Below, piece by piece: positions 48,003-56,886 of a DNA stretch of 64,000 bases (within the stretch, counting starts at the first letter, position 1; every line of letters starts with the position of its first letter). The notes below the pieces were generated by a model. It had not been told where the DNA came from. It searched no databases and saw only the letters and a list, made by a program, of their open reading frames with translations. The DNA is from Rhodovulum strictum (GTDB taxonomy: Bacteria; Pseudomonadota; Alphaproteobacteria; Rhodobacterales; Rhodobacteraceae). Location of the stretch: the NCBI RefSeq assembly GCF_009649175.1, contig NZ_WJPO01000002.1:186001-250000 (forward strand), in the 5' to 3' direction. The translations under genes were made by a program, and so were the position numbers.

Positions 48003-48725
48003 TTGCCCCATGAACGCCCCCTTCTGCTGCTGACCCGCCCCCGCGCGCAATCGGCCCGCTTTGCCGCGGATTTCGTCGCGCGCTTCGGCACCGGCTTCGA
48101 CATCCTGACCGCGCCCGCGATGGAAATCCTGCCCGAGCGTGATCCGATCCCGCTGGACGGGGTTTCGGCGCTGATCTTCACCTCGGAAAACGGGGTCGCC
48201 GCCTTTGCAGCCGTTCAGCCCGACCGCTCGCTTCATGCCTGGTGCGTGGGCGAGCGAACTGCCGATGCGGCGCGCGCGGCCGGTTTCACCGCCACCGCGT
48301 CCGAAGGCACCGCTGAAACCCTTGTGCGCGATCTTGCGGCGGCGGGGCCGAAGGGCAAGCTGCTGCATCTCAGGGGCGAACATGCCGCAGGCGATGTAAA
48401 GGGTGATCTGGCCGCGCTTGGCTTTGAGATCGAGAAGCGGGTGGTCTATCGGCAGGCCGCGCTGCCCTTCGGCACGGATGTTCTGGCCCGCGTGGCGCAG
48501 GCACCGCTGACCTTGCTGCCGCTTTTCTCGCCGCGCTCTGCCCGGTTGGTGGGGGCCGAATTGCACGACAGCCCCGGCCGGTTTGCACTGGTGCCGATGA
48601 GCCCGGCGGTCGCTGCCGCCTGGACCGGGCCCGCGCCGCTTGCGCAGGCCCAGGCCGAGCGGCCCGATGCCGATGCGATGCTTGATGCGCTTTCCCGGTT
48701 GATTGACGCATTCCCCGCGCCTTGA
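48003..48725 (+). CDS. hemD: Uroporphyrinogen-III synthase HemD
   Basis: Closes and inverts ring D of hydroxymethylbilane to uroporphyrinogen III, the branch point for heme, siroheme and other tetrapyrroles. The 240-residue protein has the low-conservation HemD fold: [50 protein letters not shown] and [10 protein letters not shown]. The only fitting start is TTG at 48003, with GAGG upstream. Catalytic residues are poorly conserved across HemD in general. First gene of hemD-mic60-hemY. Confidence 0.88.
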   Translation: MPHERPLLLLTRPRAQSARFAADFVARFGTGFDILTAPAMEILPERDPIPLDGVSALIFTSENGVAAFAAVQPDRSLHAWCVGERTADAARAAGFTATASEGTAETLVRDLAAAGPKGKLLHLRGEHAAGDVKGDLAALGFEIEKRVVYRQAALPFGTDVLARVAQAPLTLLPLFSPRSARLVGAELHDSPGRFALVPMSPAVAAAWTGPAPLAQAQAERPDADAMLDALSRLIDAFPAP

Positions 48726-48803
48726 GGCGGTTCGGGCGAGCCAGTAAGGTCGCCCCGTCGCGCAGCGCGGCCCAAGGCGAAGCGAATCGAAAGGCGGTTT
48801 TCC

Positions 48804-50042
48804 GTGGCCAATACCCAAGACGACAAGGAACCCGTGGACCCCGGCAAGCTCGCGCAGCCCGGGCCCGACGCCGAGCCGACCCCCGCCGCGCAGGACGACA
48901 CGCCGCCCGAGCCGCGAGATCTGGCCGACACCATCGACGAGGCAACCGCAGCCTGGGAGGAACCCAAGCCTGCGGCCGCCCCGCCGAAACCCGCCAAGCC
49001 GGCCCCCGCGCCCCAGGCCAGGGGCGGCTTCCTGGTCCCGCTGTTCGGCGGCGTGCTGGCCGCGGGGCTTGGCTATGCCGCCGCCAATGTCATCAAGCCC
49101 GAGGGCTGGCCCTTCCCCGGCGCGGTCGCGGGTGTCGGGCCAGAGGTCCGCTCGGCGCTTGCTGCGTCCGATGCGCGGCTGGCCGAGACGCAGGCGCAGG
49201 TTGCCGAACTTCAGGTCCGGATCGCCGCGCTGGCCGAAACCGACAACGCCCCGGCCCAGGACTTTTCCCCGCAGATCGCCGCGCTGAGTGCGGACATGGC
49301 TGCGCTGTCGGGTCAGGCTGCGGATCTCGGCGACCGGCTCGCCGCGCTCGATACCCGGGTCGAGGAACTGGCCAAGGCGCAACTGGCTGTCGTGACCGAA
49401 GAGGCCGCCGCCGCCCTGTCCGCCTATGAGCGGGAAATCGCGGCGATGCGCGACGAACTTTTCAGCCAGCGCGACCAGAACGCAAGGTTGGCCGAGTCCG
49501 TTGCCGCCGTCGCCAATCAGGCCGAGGCCGAGATCGACGCCGCAATCGGCCGTGCTGTCCAGATCGAGGCGCGCGCCGCGCTGATGCGGATCGACGCGGC
49601 GCTGGCCAATGGTGCGCCCTTCGACACCGCGCTGGGCCAGTTCGGCGGGATCGACCTGCCCGAGGGACTGACCCGGGTCGCCGACCGCGGCGTGCCCACG
49701 CTTGCCGCGCTGCAACGCGATTTCCCGCATGCCGCGCGCGCCGCGCTGGATGCCGCGCTGCCGGTCGAGGCCGGGGCCAGCGCTGGCGACCGCTTCAATG
49801 CCTTCCTGCGCAGCCAGCTTGGCCTGCGCTCGCTCGCGCCGCGCGCGGGGGGCGATGCCGATGCCGTCCTGTCGCGCGCCGAGGCGGCGCTGCGTGACGG
49901 CGACCTGCGCGCCACGCTGGCCGAGCTGGACGCCCTGCCCGAGCCCGCCATGGCCCAGATGGCAGGCTGGATCGCGGCCGCCACCAACCGCGCCGATGCC
50001 GTCGAGGCCACCCGGGCGCTCGAGCGAAGCCTGAACCAGTAA
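48804..50042 (+). CDS. Mitofilin/Mic60-like inner-membrane protein
   Basis: Alphaproteobacterial relative of mitochondrial MICOS subunit Mic60, thought to shape intracytoplasmic membranes. The 412-residue protein has an acidic, proline-rich cytoplasmic N-terminus (about 1-70), one membrane helix ([21 protein letters not shown]), a long coiled-coil (about 115-245, repeated AxLxA pattern) and the conserved C-terminal mitofilin signature (roughly 290-400). Start is GTG at 48804. Position between hemD and hemY is conserved in this class. Confidence 0.88.
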   Translation: MANTQDDKEPVDPGKLAQPGPDAEPTPAAQDDTPPEPRDLADTIDEATAAWEEPKPAAAPPKPAKPAPAPQARGGFLVPLFGGVLAAGLGYAAANVIKPEGWPFPGAVAGVGPEVRSALAASDARLAETQAQVAELQVRIAALAETDNAPAQDFSPQIAALSADMAALSGQAADLGDRLAALDTRVEELAKAQLAVVTEEAAAALSAYEREIAAMRDELFSQRDQNARLAESVAAVANQAEAEIDAAIGRAVQIEARAALMRIDAALANGAPFDTALGQFGGIDLPEGLTRVADRGVPTLAALQRDFPHAARAALDAALPVEAGASAGDRFNAFLRSQLGLRSLAPRAGGDADAVLSRAEAALRDGDLRATLAELDALPEPAMAQMAGWIAAATNRADAVEATRALERSLNQ

Positions 50043-50055
50043 GGACGCGCGACAC

Positions 50056-51453
50056 ATGCTCTGGTCCCTTCTCAAGATCCTCATTTTCGTCGCGATCGTC
50101 GCGGGTCTGACCTATGGCGCAGGCATCCTGATGGAAAACGCGCCGGGCCTGCATATCGCGGTGGCCGATGTCGAATTTGCCCTTGGCCCGCTTCAGGCCG
50201 TGATCCTTGCGCTGCTCTTGGTGGCCGTGGTCTGGCTGGTGCTCAAGCTGGCGGGTTTTCTGGTTGCTCTCCTGCGCTTTCTGAATGGCGACGAAACCGC
50301 GATCTCGCGCTATTTCAGCCGCTCGCGGGAACGGCGCGGCTTTCAGGCGCTGGCCGACGGGATGCTGGCGCTGGCCTCGGGCGAGGCACGGCTGGCAATG
50401 TCGAACGCCGCCAAGGCCGAACGCTACCTGCGCCGCCCCGAACTGACCAACCTGCTGAGCGCGCAGGCCGCCGAGATGACCGGCGACCGCGCCCGCGCGA
50501 CCGAGATCTACAAGAAACTGCTTCAGGATGACCGCACCCGCTTTGTCGGCATCCGCGGGCTGATGAAGCAGAAGCTTTCCGATGGCGATACCGACACCGC
50601 GATGCAGCTTGCCGAAAAGGCCTTTGCGCTGAAGCCCCGGCACGAGGAAACGCAGGACACGCTGTTGCAGTTGCAGGCCCGGGCCGAGGACTGGAAGGGC
50701 GCGCGCCAGACCCTGAACGCCAAGCTGCGCCATGGTTCGCTGCCGCGTGACGTGCACAAGCGGCGCGACGCGATCCTTGCCCTGTGCGAGGCGCGCGATC
50801 TGATGGTCGATGGCGAAGGTCCGCGGGCGCGCGACATGGCGATCGACGCGAACCGGCTGTCGCCCGACCTGATCCCCGCCGCGGCGCTGGCGGCCCGCGC
50901 GCTGAACGAACAGGACAAGCCGAAACAGGCGGTCAAGGTTCTGAAACGCGCCTGGGACGTCCAGCCCCATCCCGACCTCGCCGCCGCCTTTGCCGAGCTT
51001 GCGCCCGACGAAACCCCGGCCGAGCGGATCGCGCGGTTCGAGACCCTTGTCGCGGGCAAGCCCGACGATCCCGAGACCCGGATGCTGATGGCCGAGTTGC
51101 ACATCGCCGCCGAGGATTTCCCCGCCGCCCGCAAGGCGCTGGGTGATCTGGTCGAGACCGATCCGACCGCGCGCGGCCTGACGCTGATGGCCGCAATCGA
51201 GCGCGGCATGGGGGCCGATGACAGCCTGGTGCGCGGCTATCTGGCCCGCGCGCTCAGCGCGCCGCGGGGCTCGCAATGGGTCTGTGACAGTTGCGGTGCC
51301 GCGCATGAAACCTGGGTGCCGGTCTGCACCCGCTGCCACGGCTTCGACACGCTGGGCTGGAAACGCGCCCCCGCCCCGCAGATCGCGCTGCCCGGCGCAA
51401 CCGACATGCTGCCCCTGCTTGTCGGCGGCCCGTCGGGCGCCCGCGGCGCCTAG
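50056..51453 (+). CDS. hemY: HemY-like TPR membrane protein with C-terminal zinc-ribbon motif
   Basis: Not the protoporphyrinogen oxidase of the same name; this is the HemY_N/TPR protein found after hemD, of unclear role in heme homeostasis. The 465-residue protein has two membrane helices (about 5-25 and 48-76), then TPR-like repeats in the periplasm or cytoplasm up to about 400, and ends with a zinc-ribbon-like cluster [18 protein letters not shown]. This last feature resembles the rubredoxin-type tail of LapB and is a known but unexplained feature of alphaproteobacterial HemY. It follows the mitofilin gene by 13 bases. Confidence 0.88.
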   Translation: MLWSLLKILIFVAIVAGLTYGAGILMENAPGLHIAVADVEFALGPLQAVILALLLVAVVWLVLKLAGFLVALLRFLNGDETAISRYFSRSRERRGFQALADGMLALASGEARLAMSNAAKAERYLRRPELTNLLSAQAAEMTGDRARATEIYKKLLQDDRTRFVGIRGLMKQKLSDGDTDTAMQLAEKAFALKPRHEETQDTLLQLQARAEDWKGARQTLNAKLRHGSLPRDVHKRRDAILALCEARDLMVDGEGPRARDMAIDANRLSPDLIPAAALAARALNEQDKPKQAVKVLKRAWDVQPHPDLAAAFAELAPDETPAERIARFETLVAGKPDDPETRMLMAELHIAAEDFPAARKALGDLVETDPTARGLTLMAAIERGMGADDSLVRGYLARALSAPRGSQWVCDSCGAAHETWVPVCTRCHGFDTLGWKRAPAPQIALPGATDMLPLLVGGPSGARGA

Positions 51454-51466
51454 CGTCGAACCAAGG

Positions 51467-51494
51467 TCTGGCGCGTCACACCTTGCGCGCCAGA
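51467..51494. terminator. Hairpin between hemY and DUF2783 genes
   Basis: TCTGGCGCG (51467-51475) pairs with CGCGCCAGA (51486-51494), ten-base loop; it lies just after hemY and overlaps the last codons of the convergent DUF2783 gene. No T tract is seen on either side. Confidence 0.4.
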
Positions 51495-51664
51495 TCCAGC
51501 GCCGCGCGCAGCACGGCGCGGTCGCCGATATGGTTGGCCAGGATCAGGATCAGCTGGGCGTTCAGCGCGTGGCTTTGCGACTCGGTCAGGCCGCGATGGG
51601 CGGCCAGAAGTTCGGCAAGAAAGCCGTCGGGATCGTCCAGATTGGGGGTGTCGATCAGCGTCAC
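51476..51664 (-). CDS. DUF2783 domain protein
   Basis: Short 62-residue protein of the DUF2783 family, which I recall almost always next to a class-A flavin monooxygenase, as here. It starts at GTG (51664), overlapping the FAD gene stop as GTGA, and contains DPDGFLAELLAAHRGL and LNAQLILILANHIGD. It is probably all-helical; no cofactor motif. Function unknown; a subunit or stabiliser of the oxidase is an inference. Confidence 0.83.
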   Translation of the reverse strand: MTLIDTPNLDDPDGFLAELLAAHRGLTESQSHALNAQLILILANHIGDRAVLRAALDLARKV

Positions 51665-53211
51665 GGCCGTCCCTCCCACAGCGCCGCCAGTGCCTTTCTG
51701 ATCTGCCGTGCATCGGCCTCGACCCAGCGCGCGGCGATCACCTGATCCGGCCGGACAAGGTACAGCGCCCGCCCCGCCCGCCCCAGATACCGCTCTGCCA
51801 CCAGATCATTCACCTCGGCCACCAGAACCGGCAGGTCCAGTCCGGTCGGCGGCTCGCAATTGACCGCCAGCAGCACAACCCCGCGGCCAAGCGCAGTCAG
51901 CAGCCAGCCCTCGCCCTGCGGCGCATCGGGCGCCACCGCACCGGGGCACGAGATTTCGGGCAGGCGCGCGTCGTCGGGGGCGCTGGTGGCATAGATGCAG
52001 GGCGTCGACAGCCGCCCGGCATTGACCCAGCCCCGGGCAAAGGGCGCCTTGCGCGCCAGCGCCAGAACCTGATCGCGGAACAGCCGTTCTGCGCCGTTTG
52101 CCGGGGTTATGAACCGGGTCGCGCGGCTGGAGTGCAGCAGGTTCTCGTCCGCGGCCTGCACCCGCTCGCGATTGTAGCTGTCGATCAGGCTGGCGGGCGC
52201 ATCGCCATGCAGCACCGCCGCCAGCTTCCAGCCCAGATTGTCGACATCCTGCAACCCGCTATTCCCGCCCCGTGCACCGAAGGGCGCGACGACATGGGCG
52301 CTGTCGCCGGCAAAGATCACCCGGCCATGAACGAAGTCGCGCAGCCGCCGGCACTGAAAGCTGAAGATGCTGACCCAATCCAGTTCGAAATCGGGGCCGA
52401 CGACCTTTTCGATCCGGGGGATCACCGTCTCGGGCTTGCACTCGTGCCCGGGATCGGCATGGGGGCCCAATTGCAGGTCGATCCGGTAGATGTTGTCTGC
52501 CTGCCGGTGCAGCAGTGCCGATTGCCCGTCATGGAAGCTGGGCTGGAACCAGAACCAGCGTTCCGGCGGGAAATCGGCCTCCATCTCGATATCGGCGATC
52601 AGGAAGCGTTCCTCGAACAGATCGCCCTCGAAATCGAGATCCAGCATCGCCCGGATCGTCGAGCGCGCGCCGTCGCAGGCGATCAGGTAATCGGCGCTCA
52701 GCCCATAGGTTCCGTCCGGCGTCCTGACCGTGACATGCGCGCCCGCATCGTCCTGATCGAGCCCGGTAACCCGGTTGCGGAACCGCAGGTCGATCTGCGG
52801 CTCGGCCAGCGCGCGTTCGGCCAGCAATTGTTCGACATGATATTGCTGGAGGTTCACGAAAGGCGGCATCCGGTGGCCGGGCTCGGCCGCAAGATCGAAG
52901 CTGAAGATCTCGTCATCGCCATGGCAGACGCGGCCGACGCTCCAGCTCATGCCCATTTGCAGAACCTTGTCGGCGATGCCCAGCCGGTCGAACAGTTCGA
53001 GGCTGCGCTTGGACCAGCACATCGCGCGCGAACCGGTCGAGACCACGTCACTGTCATCCAGCAGGACCGAGGCCACCCCCCGGTTCGCCAGTTCCAGCGC
53101 CATCGCCAGCCCGACCGGCCCCGCCCCGACGATGATCGCCTTGTGCCGCGGTTCGGACATGCTCAGGCCCGGCGGGGGGACATAGGCAAAGCGTTTGTAG
53201 TCATAGGCCAT
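51661..53211 (-). CDS. Class-A FAD-dependent aromatic monooxygenase
   Basis: Flavoprotein monooxygenase of the phenol hydroxylase/MhpA type, expected to hydroxylate an aromatic substrate with NAD(P)H and O2. The 516-residue protein has the N-terminal FAD motif GAGPVGLAMALELANRG (G29-x-G31-xx-G34), the DGARS second FAD/NAD(P)H motif, and GDSAHVVAPFGARGGNSGLQD, followed by a C-terminal thioredoxin-like domain. Unusual is the N-terminal extension MAYDYKRFAYVPPPG before the FAD strand. Substrate unknown. It is coupled to DUF2783 and divergent from bktB, suggesting degradation of an aromatic or fatty acid-derived compound. Confidence 0.86.
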   Translation of the reverse strand: MAYDYKRFAYVPPPGLSMSEPRHKAIIVGAGPVGLAMALELANRGVASVLLDDSDVVSTGSRAMCWSKRSLELFDRLGIADKVLQMGMSWSVGRVCHGDDEIFSFDLAAEPGHRMPPFVNLQQYHVEQLLAERALAEPQIDLRFRNRVTGLDQDDAGAHVTVRTPDGTYGLSADYLIACDGARSTIRAMLDLDFEGDLFEERFLIADIEMEADFPPERWFWFQPSFHDGQSALLHRQADNIYRIDLQLGPHADPGHECKPETVIPRIEKVVGPDFELDWVSIFSFQCRRLRDFVHGRVIFAGDSAHVVAPFGARGGNSGLQDVDNLGWKLAAVLHGDAPASLIDSYNRERVQAADENLLHSSRATRFITPANGAERLFRDQVLALARKAPFARGWVNAGRLSTPCIYATSAPDDARLPEISCPGAVAPDAPQGEGWLLTALGRGVVLLAVNCEPPTGLDLPVLVAEVNDLVAERYLGRAGRALYLVRPDQVIAARWVEADARQIRKALAALWEGRP

Positions 53212-53608
53212 TGCGCCGCCTCCCGCCGCGCCGGTCCGCTGTTGCCCGGCCTGGCCTGCGCGCGCGCGGCAGGTCGCCGTGCTGGCAGGGCCAAGGGCGG
53301 GGGTTGTTGCCCATGGCACTCTCCCACAGGGGTCGTCGATCCGGCCCGCCACCCGGCCGTTAACCTCTGCCACCCTGCGGCCCTCTGCAACCGCTTTTTT
53401 TATAGGCAGCGCAGAGCAGGCGGGCCGGGAAGCATCCCGGTATCGGGATCGTCGTCGAATCCCGGTCTGGCGGCCGGATTGTGTCCGCCAGAGCGGCGGC
53501 CTGCCGCATGTGCCAAAGGGTCAAGGACGCCCCGACGCTACGTCACGCTGCGCGTCGCGCGGCGGGCTGCGCTATCAAGGATGCCGGATCAGTGGGGAGG
53601 AAGAACAC
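53212..53608. other. 397-base divergent control region with nested palindromes
   Basis: No gene is visible. It separates the FAD monooxygenase (leftward) from the thiolase (rightward). Overlapping palindromes are CCGGGA-agca-TCCCGG (53425-53440) and ATCCCG-gtat-CGGGAT (53434-53449), sharing one arm; these look like operators or a hairpin. A T7-rich stretch (TTTTTTTATAGG, near 53396-53406) reads as CCTATAAAAAAA on the minus strand and may be a -10 region for the monooxygenase. SD GGGGAGGA is at 53594-53601 for the thiolase. No regulator gene is adjacent. Confidence 0.5.
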
Positions 53609-54784
53609 ATGACCGGCATCGTCATCCTGAGCGGCGCGCGCACCGCCATCGGCGCCTTTGGCGGCAGCCTTGCCGCCGTGCCGCCGACCGCGCTGGGCGC
53701 CCATGTCGCCCGCGCCGCGCTGGACCGGGCGGGGATCGAGGGCGCGCGCATCGGCCATGTCGCCTTTGGCCATGTCATCAATACCGAGCCGCGGGACATG
53801 TATCTGTCGCGCGTCGCGGCGCTGGAGGCCGGTATCCCCGACACGACCCCGGCGATGAACGTCAACCGGCTGTGCGGCTCGGGGGCGCAGGCCATCGTCT
53901 CGGTCGCGCAGGCGCTGATGCTGGGCGAGGCCGATTTCGGGCTGGCTGGCGGCGCCGAAAGCATGAGCCGTGCGCCCTATCTTCTGCCCGCCGCGCGCTG
54001 GGGTCAGAAGATGGGCGATGCGGGCGCGGTGGACATGATGCTGGGCGCGCTGAATTGCCCGTTCGGCACCGGCCATATGGGCGTGACGGCCGAGAACGTG
54101 GCCGCCGCGCATGGCGTGTCGCGCGCCGATCAGGACGCCTTTGCGCTGGAAAGCCAGACCCGCGCCGCCTGCGCCATCGCCGAGGGGCGGTTCACGGCCG
54201 AGATCGTGCCTGTCGAGGTCACAATCCGGCGCGAGACCCGCGGCTTTGCCGTGGACGAGCATCCCAAGCAGACGACGCCCGGGGCGCTGGCGGCGCTGCG
54301 CCCCGCGTTTCAGCGCGACGGCACGGTGACCGCGGGCAATGCAAGCGGCATCAATGACGGCGCGGCCGCACTGGTCCTGGCGCGTGAAGACGCCGCCCGG
54401 GCGGCGGGGCTGGAGCCGATTGCCCGTCTGGTCGGCTATGCCCATGCCGGGGTCGCGCCCGAGGTGATGGGTATCGGGCCGGTTCCGGCGGTCGAGGCGC
54501 TGCTGGCCAGGACGGGGTTGCGCGCCGGGGATTTCGACGTGGTCGAAAGCAACGAGGCCTTTGCGGCGCAGGCCATCGCGGTCACCCGCGCGCTCGGGCT
54601 CGATCCGGCCCGGGTCAACCCAAATGGCGGCGCCATCGCGCTGGGCCATCCGGTGGGCGCGACGGGGGCGATCATCACGGTCAAGGCGATCCACGAGCTT
54701 GCCCGCATCGGCGGCCGGCGGGCGCTTGTCACCATGTGCATCGGCGGCGGACAGGGGATTGCCCTGGCGCTGGAGCGGCCCTGA
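53609..54784 (+). CDS. bktB: Acetyl-CoA C-acyltransferase (BktB-type beta-ketothiolase)
   Basis: Thiolase that cleaves 3-ketoacyl-CoA or condenses acyl-CoA with acetyl-CoA; BktB in Cupriavidus serves longer substrates in PHA copolymer synthesis. The 391-residue protein has Cys89 in NRLCGSGAQAI, the NEAFAAQA, GHPVGATGA and CIGGGQGIA motifs (third His/Cys set complete). Overall pattern (VARAALDRAGIEG, HVINTEPRDMYLSRVAA) is close to BktB as I recall it; a benzoyl- or other degradation thiolase is possible. It is monocistronic, followed by pbpC tail to tail. Confidence 0.88.
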   Translation: MTGIVILSGARTAIGAFGGSLAAVPPTALGAHVARAALDRAGIEGARIGHVAFGHVINTEPRDMYLSRVAALEAGIPDTTPAMNVNRLCGSGAQAIVSVAQALMLGEADFGLAGGAESMSRAPYLLPAARWGQKMGDAGAVDMMLGALNCPFGTGHMGVTAENVAAAHGVSRADQDAFALESQTRAACAIAEGRFTAEIVPVEVTIRRETRGFAVDEHPKQTTPGALAALRPAFQRDGTVTAGNASGINDGAAALVLAREDAARAAGLEPIARLVGYAHAGVAPEVMGIGPVPAVEALLARTGLRAGDFDVVESNEAFAAQAIAVTRALGLDPARVNPNGGAIALGHPVGATGAIITVKAIHELARIGGRRALVTMCIGGGQGIALALERP

Positions 54785-54836
54785 GCGGAGAATGACGAGT
54801 CACCCCGACCGTATTGCGGTTTGCGGGCCGACCGAC

Positions 54837-54860
54837 ATGGGTATTTTTTCCAAGAAGAAG
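54837..54860. repeat. Short intergenic motif at convergent gene ends
   Basis: The sequence GGGTATTTTTTCC followed by AAGAAGAAG (54837-54860 including preceding AT) lies between the convergent bktB and pbpC genes, just past the pbpC stop. From memory, similar GTATTT-plus-AAGAAG stretches recur at gene ends in Rhodobacteraceae, but only one copy is seen here. On the minus strand it has no hairpin. Confidence 0.3.
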
Positions 54861-54861
54861 A

Positions 54862-56886
54862 TCAGGGCGCGAACTGGATGCTGGCGCGTGCGCCCTGACC
54901 GGTGGCATCGATCACCGACAGGGTTGCAAAGCCCGGGCCGGGAGCGGGCAGATGCGTTTCCCTTAGCCGTAATCCGGTGACGACCGGGGCACCGTCCAGA
55001 AGCAGGGTGAAGGGCGGCGTGCCGCCGTCCAGCCGCACCGGCAGCAGGCCGAGCCCCGGCGCCAGCGTGGCGCCATCCGGCGGAAAGGCCAGCCGCGGCC
55101 CGGTGGCTTGCGCAGGGGCAAAGCGGCGCAGCGGCTGGGGCAGGTCGGCATTGGCCGCGATCAGCGTGCCGGGCGGCGGGGGCGGCAGCGGGTGGGGGGC
55201 GGGTTTCAGCCGCGCGAAAGCCTCGAACAGCAGCGGCGCGGCACTGTCGGCACCAAAGGCGCCCGGCACAGGCGTCCCGTCCGGGCGGCCGATCCAGACC
55301 GCGATCACATGCGCGCCGTCGAAGCCCACCGCCCAGGCATCGCGGTGGCCATAGGAGGTGCCGGTCTTGAAGGCGATCCGCCCCTGGGCCGCGGCAGGCG
55401 GCGCAGGCGTGCCGCGCAGGATGTCGGCCACCTGCCAGGCGGCTTCGGACGGCAGGATGGCGGGGCCGGGGGTGGTTTGTGCGTCTGCGGTCTGCCAGTG
55501 CAGCCCGACCGCGCGCCCGCCATTCGCGATCCCCGCATAGAGACGGGCAAGGTCTTCGAGTGTCACGCCCAGCCCCCCCAGCGCGACGGCAAGACCCGGC
55601 ACCCCGCCGGGAATCGCAGGCGTGATTCCGGCGCGTTCCAGCCCGGCGACCAGCCGCGCAGGCCCCAGCGCCTCGGCCAGCGCCACGACGGGAATGTTGC
55701 GCGAGGATTGCAGCGCCGCGCGCGCCGTGATCGTGCCGCGGAAGGTGCCGTCGAAATTGGACGGCCGGTAGCTGCCGAAAGTGGCCGGGCGATCCTCGAT
55801 CAGCGTTTCGGGATGGGCCAGCCCCTCGGCGAAGGCAAGGCCATAGACCAGCGGCTTCAGGGTCGAACCGGGCGAGCGGGGCGCGATGGTCATGTCGACA
55901 TAGCCCGCCCGCGCGCTGTCGGTGAAATCGGGGCTGCCGAGATGGGCGAGGATCTCGCCCGTGCGGTGGTCGGCGACGATCAGCGCCGCCGACAGGCCGG
56001 GGCCAAGCGGGGCGACCGTGCGGCGCAACAGCGGCTCCAGCCGCGCCTGCAACCCGGCCTCCAGCGTCAGGTGGTGCAGCGCCGCGCCCGGATCGGCGGC
56101 GCGGGCGCGGTCGGCAAGATGCGGGGCCAGCGCGGGGAAGGGGTGGCGGGTCTCGGGCACCGGGGCGCGGGTGGTGGCGGCCAGATCCCCGGCCCCCAGC
56201 AGGCCCGCCTGTGCCATCCGCGCCAGCACCCGGTCGCGCCCGGCGCGCGCGGCGGCAGGATTGCGGTCGGGGCGGCGGTCCTCGGGCGCCTGGGGCAGGG
56301 CGACCAGCAGGGCGGCCTCGGCGGGGCTCAGCCGCCGCGGCGGCTTGCCGAACCAGGCCAGGCTGCCCGCGCGCAGCCCTTCGAGATTGCCCCCGAACGG
56401 CGCGCGGTTCAGGTACAGCGTCAGGATCTCGTCCTTGTCCAGCCGTCGTTCCAGCGCCAGCGCCACCCGCATCTGGCGCAGCTTGCCGCCCCAATGCCCG
56501 GTGCCGCTGTCCTCCAGCAGCCGTGCGACCTGCATCGTCAGCGTCGAGCCGCCCGAGACGACGCGGCCATGGCGCAGCGCCTGCCCCGCCGCGCGCGCCA
56601 GCGCCAGCGGGTCGATGCCCGGATGGCGGTAGAAGCGGCGATCCTCGCGCGCGATCAGCATCGCCAGATAGCCGGGATCCACGGCATCAAGGCTGGTCGC
56701 TAGCCGCCAGCGCCCATCCGCAGCCGTATAGGCGCGCAGAAGCACCCCGTTGCGGTCCAGCACCTCGGCCGAGCTTTCGGCCACCAGCACCGGCAGATCG
56801 GTTGCCGCGATCCAGCGATCCGTTGCATCCCGCGCCGCCGCGCCGATGAACAGCGCCGCGACAAGGACCAGCGGCAGCCGCCTCAT
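54862..56886 (-). CDS. pbpC: Penicillin-binding protein 1C
   Basis: Periplasmic murein glycosyltransferase with a transpeptidase-like domain. The 674-residue protein has an N-terminal anchor/signal, the transglycosylase domain with Glu81 (EDRRFYRHPG), GGSTLTMQVARLL, the transpeptidase SxxK (S341-TLK344), SRN (395-397) and KTGT (507-510), and a C-terminal PBP1C biPBP_C domain (about 580-674). It starts at the ATG overlapping the macroglobulin stop, so pbpC is read after the alpha-2-macroglobulin gene, the usual paired order. Confidence 0.95.
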   Translation of the reverse strand: MRRLPLVLVAALFIGAAARDATDRWIAATDLPVLVAESSAEVLDRNGVLLRAYTAADGRWRLATSLDAVDPGYLAMLIAREDRRFYRHPGIDPLALARAAGQALRHGRVVSGGSTLTMQVARLLEDSGTGHWGGKLRQMRVALALERRLDKDEILTLYLNRAPFGGNLEGLRAGSLAWFGKPPRRLSPAEAALLVALPQAPEDRRPDRNPAAARAGRDRVLARMAQAGLLGAGDLAATTRAPVPETRHPFPALAPHLADRARAADPGAALHHLTLEAGLQARLEPLLRRTVAPLGPGLSAALIVADHRTGEILAHLGSPDFTDSARAGYVDMTIAPRSPGSTLKPLVYGLAFAEGLAHPETLIEDRPATFGSYRPSNFDGTFRGTITARAALQSSRNIPVVALAEALGPARLVAGLERAGITPAIPGGVPGLAVALGGLGVTLEDLARLYAGIANGGRAVGLHWQTADAQTTPGPAILPSEAAWQVADILRGTPAPPAAAQGRIAFKTGTSYGHRDAWAVGFDGAHVIAVWIGRPDGTPVPGAFGADSAAPLLFEAFARLKPAPHPLPPPPPGTLIAANADLPQPLRRFAPAQATGPRLAFPPDGATLAPGLGLLPVRLDGGTPPFTLLLDGAPVVTGLRLRETHLPAPGPGFATLSVIDATGQGARASIQFAP

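Noticed and set aside
50056-51453. HemY as protoporphyrinogen oxidase
   Set aside because: The protein has TPR repeats and a HemY_N domain, not the FAD amine-oxidase fold; HemJ fills that enzymatic step here.
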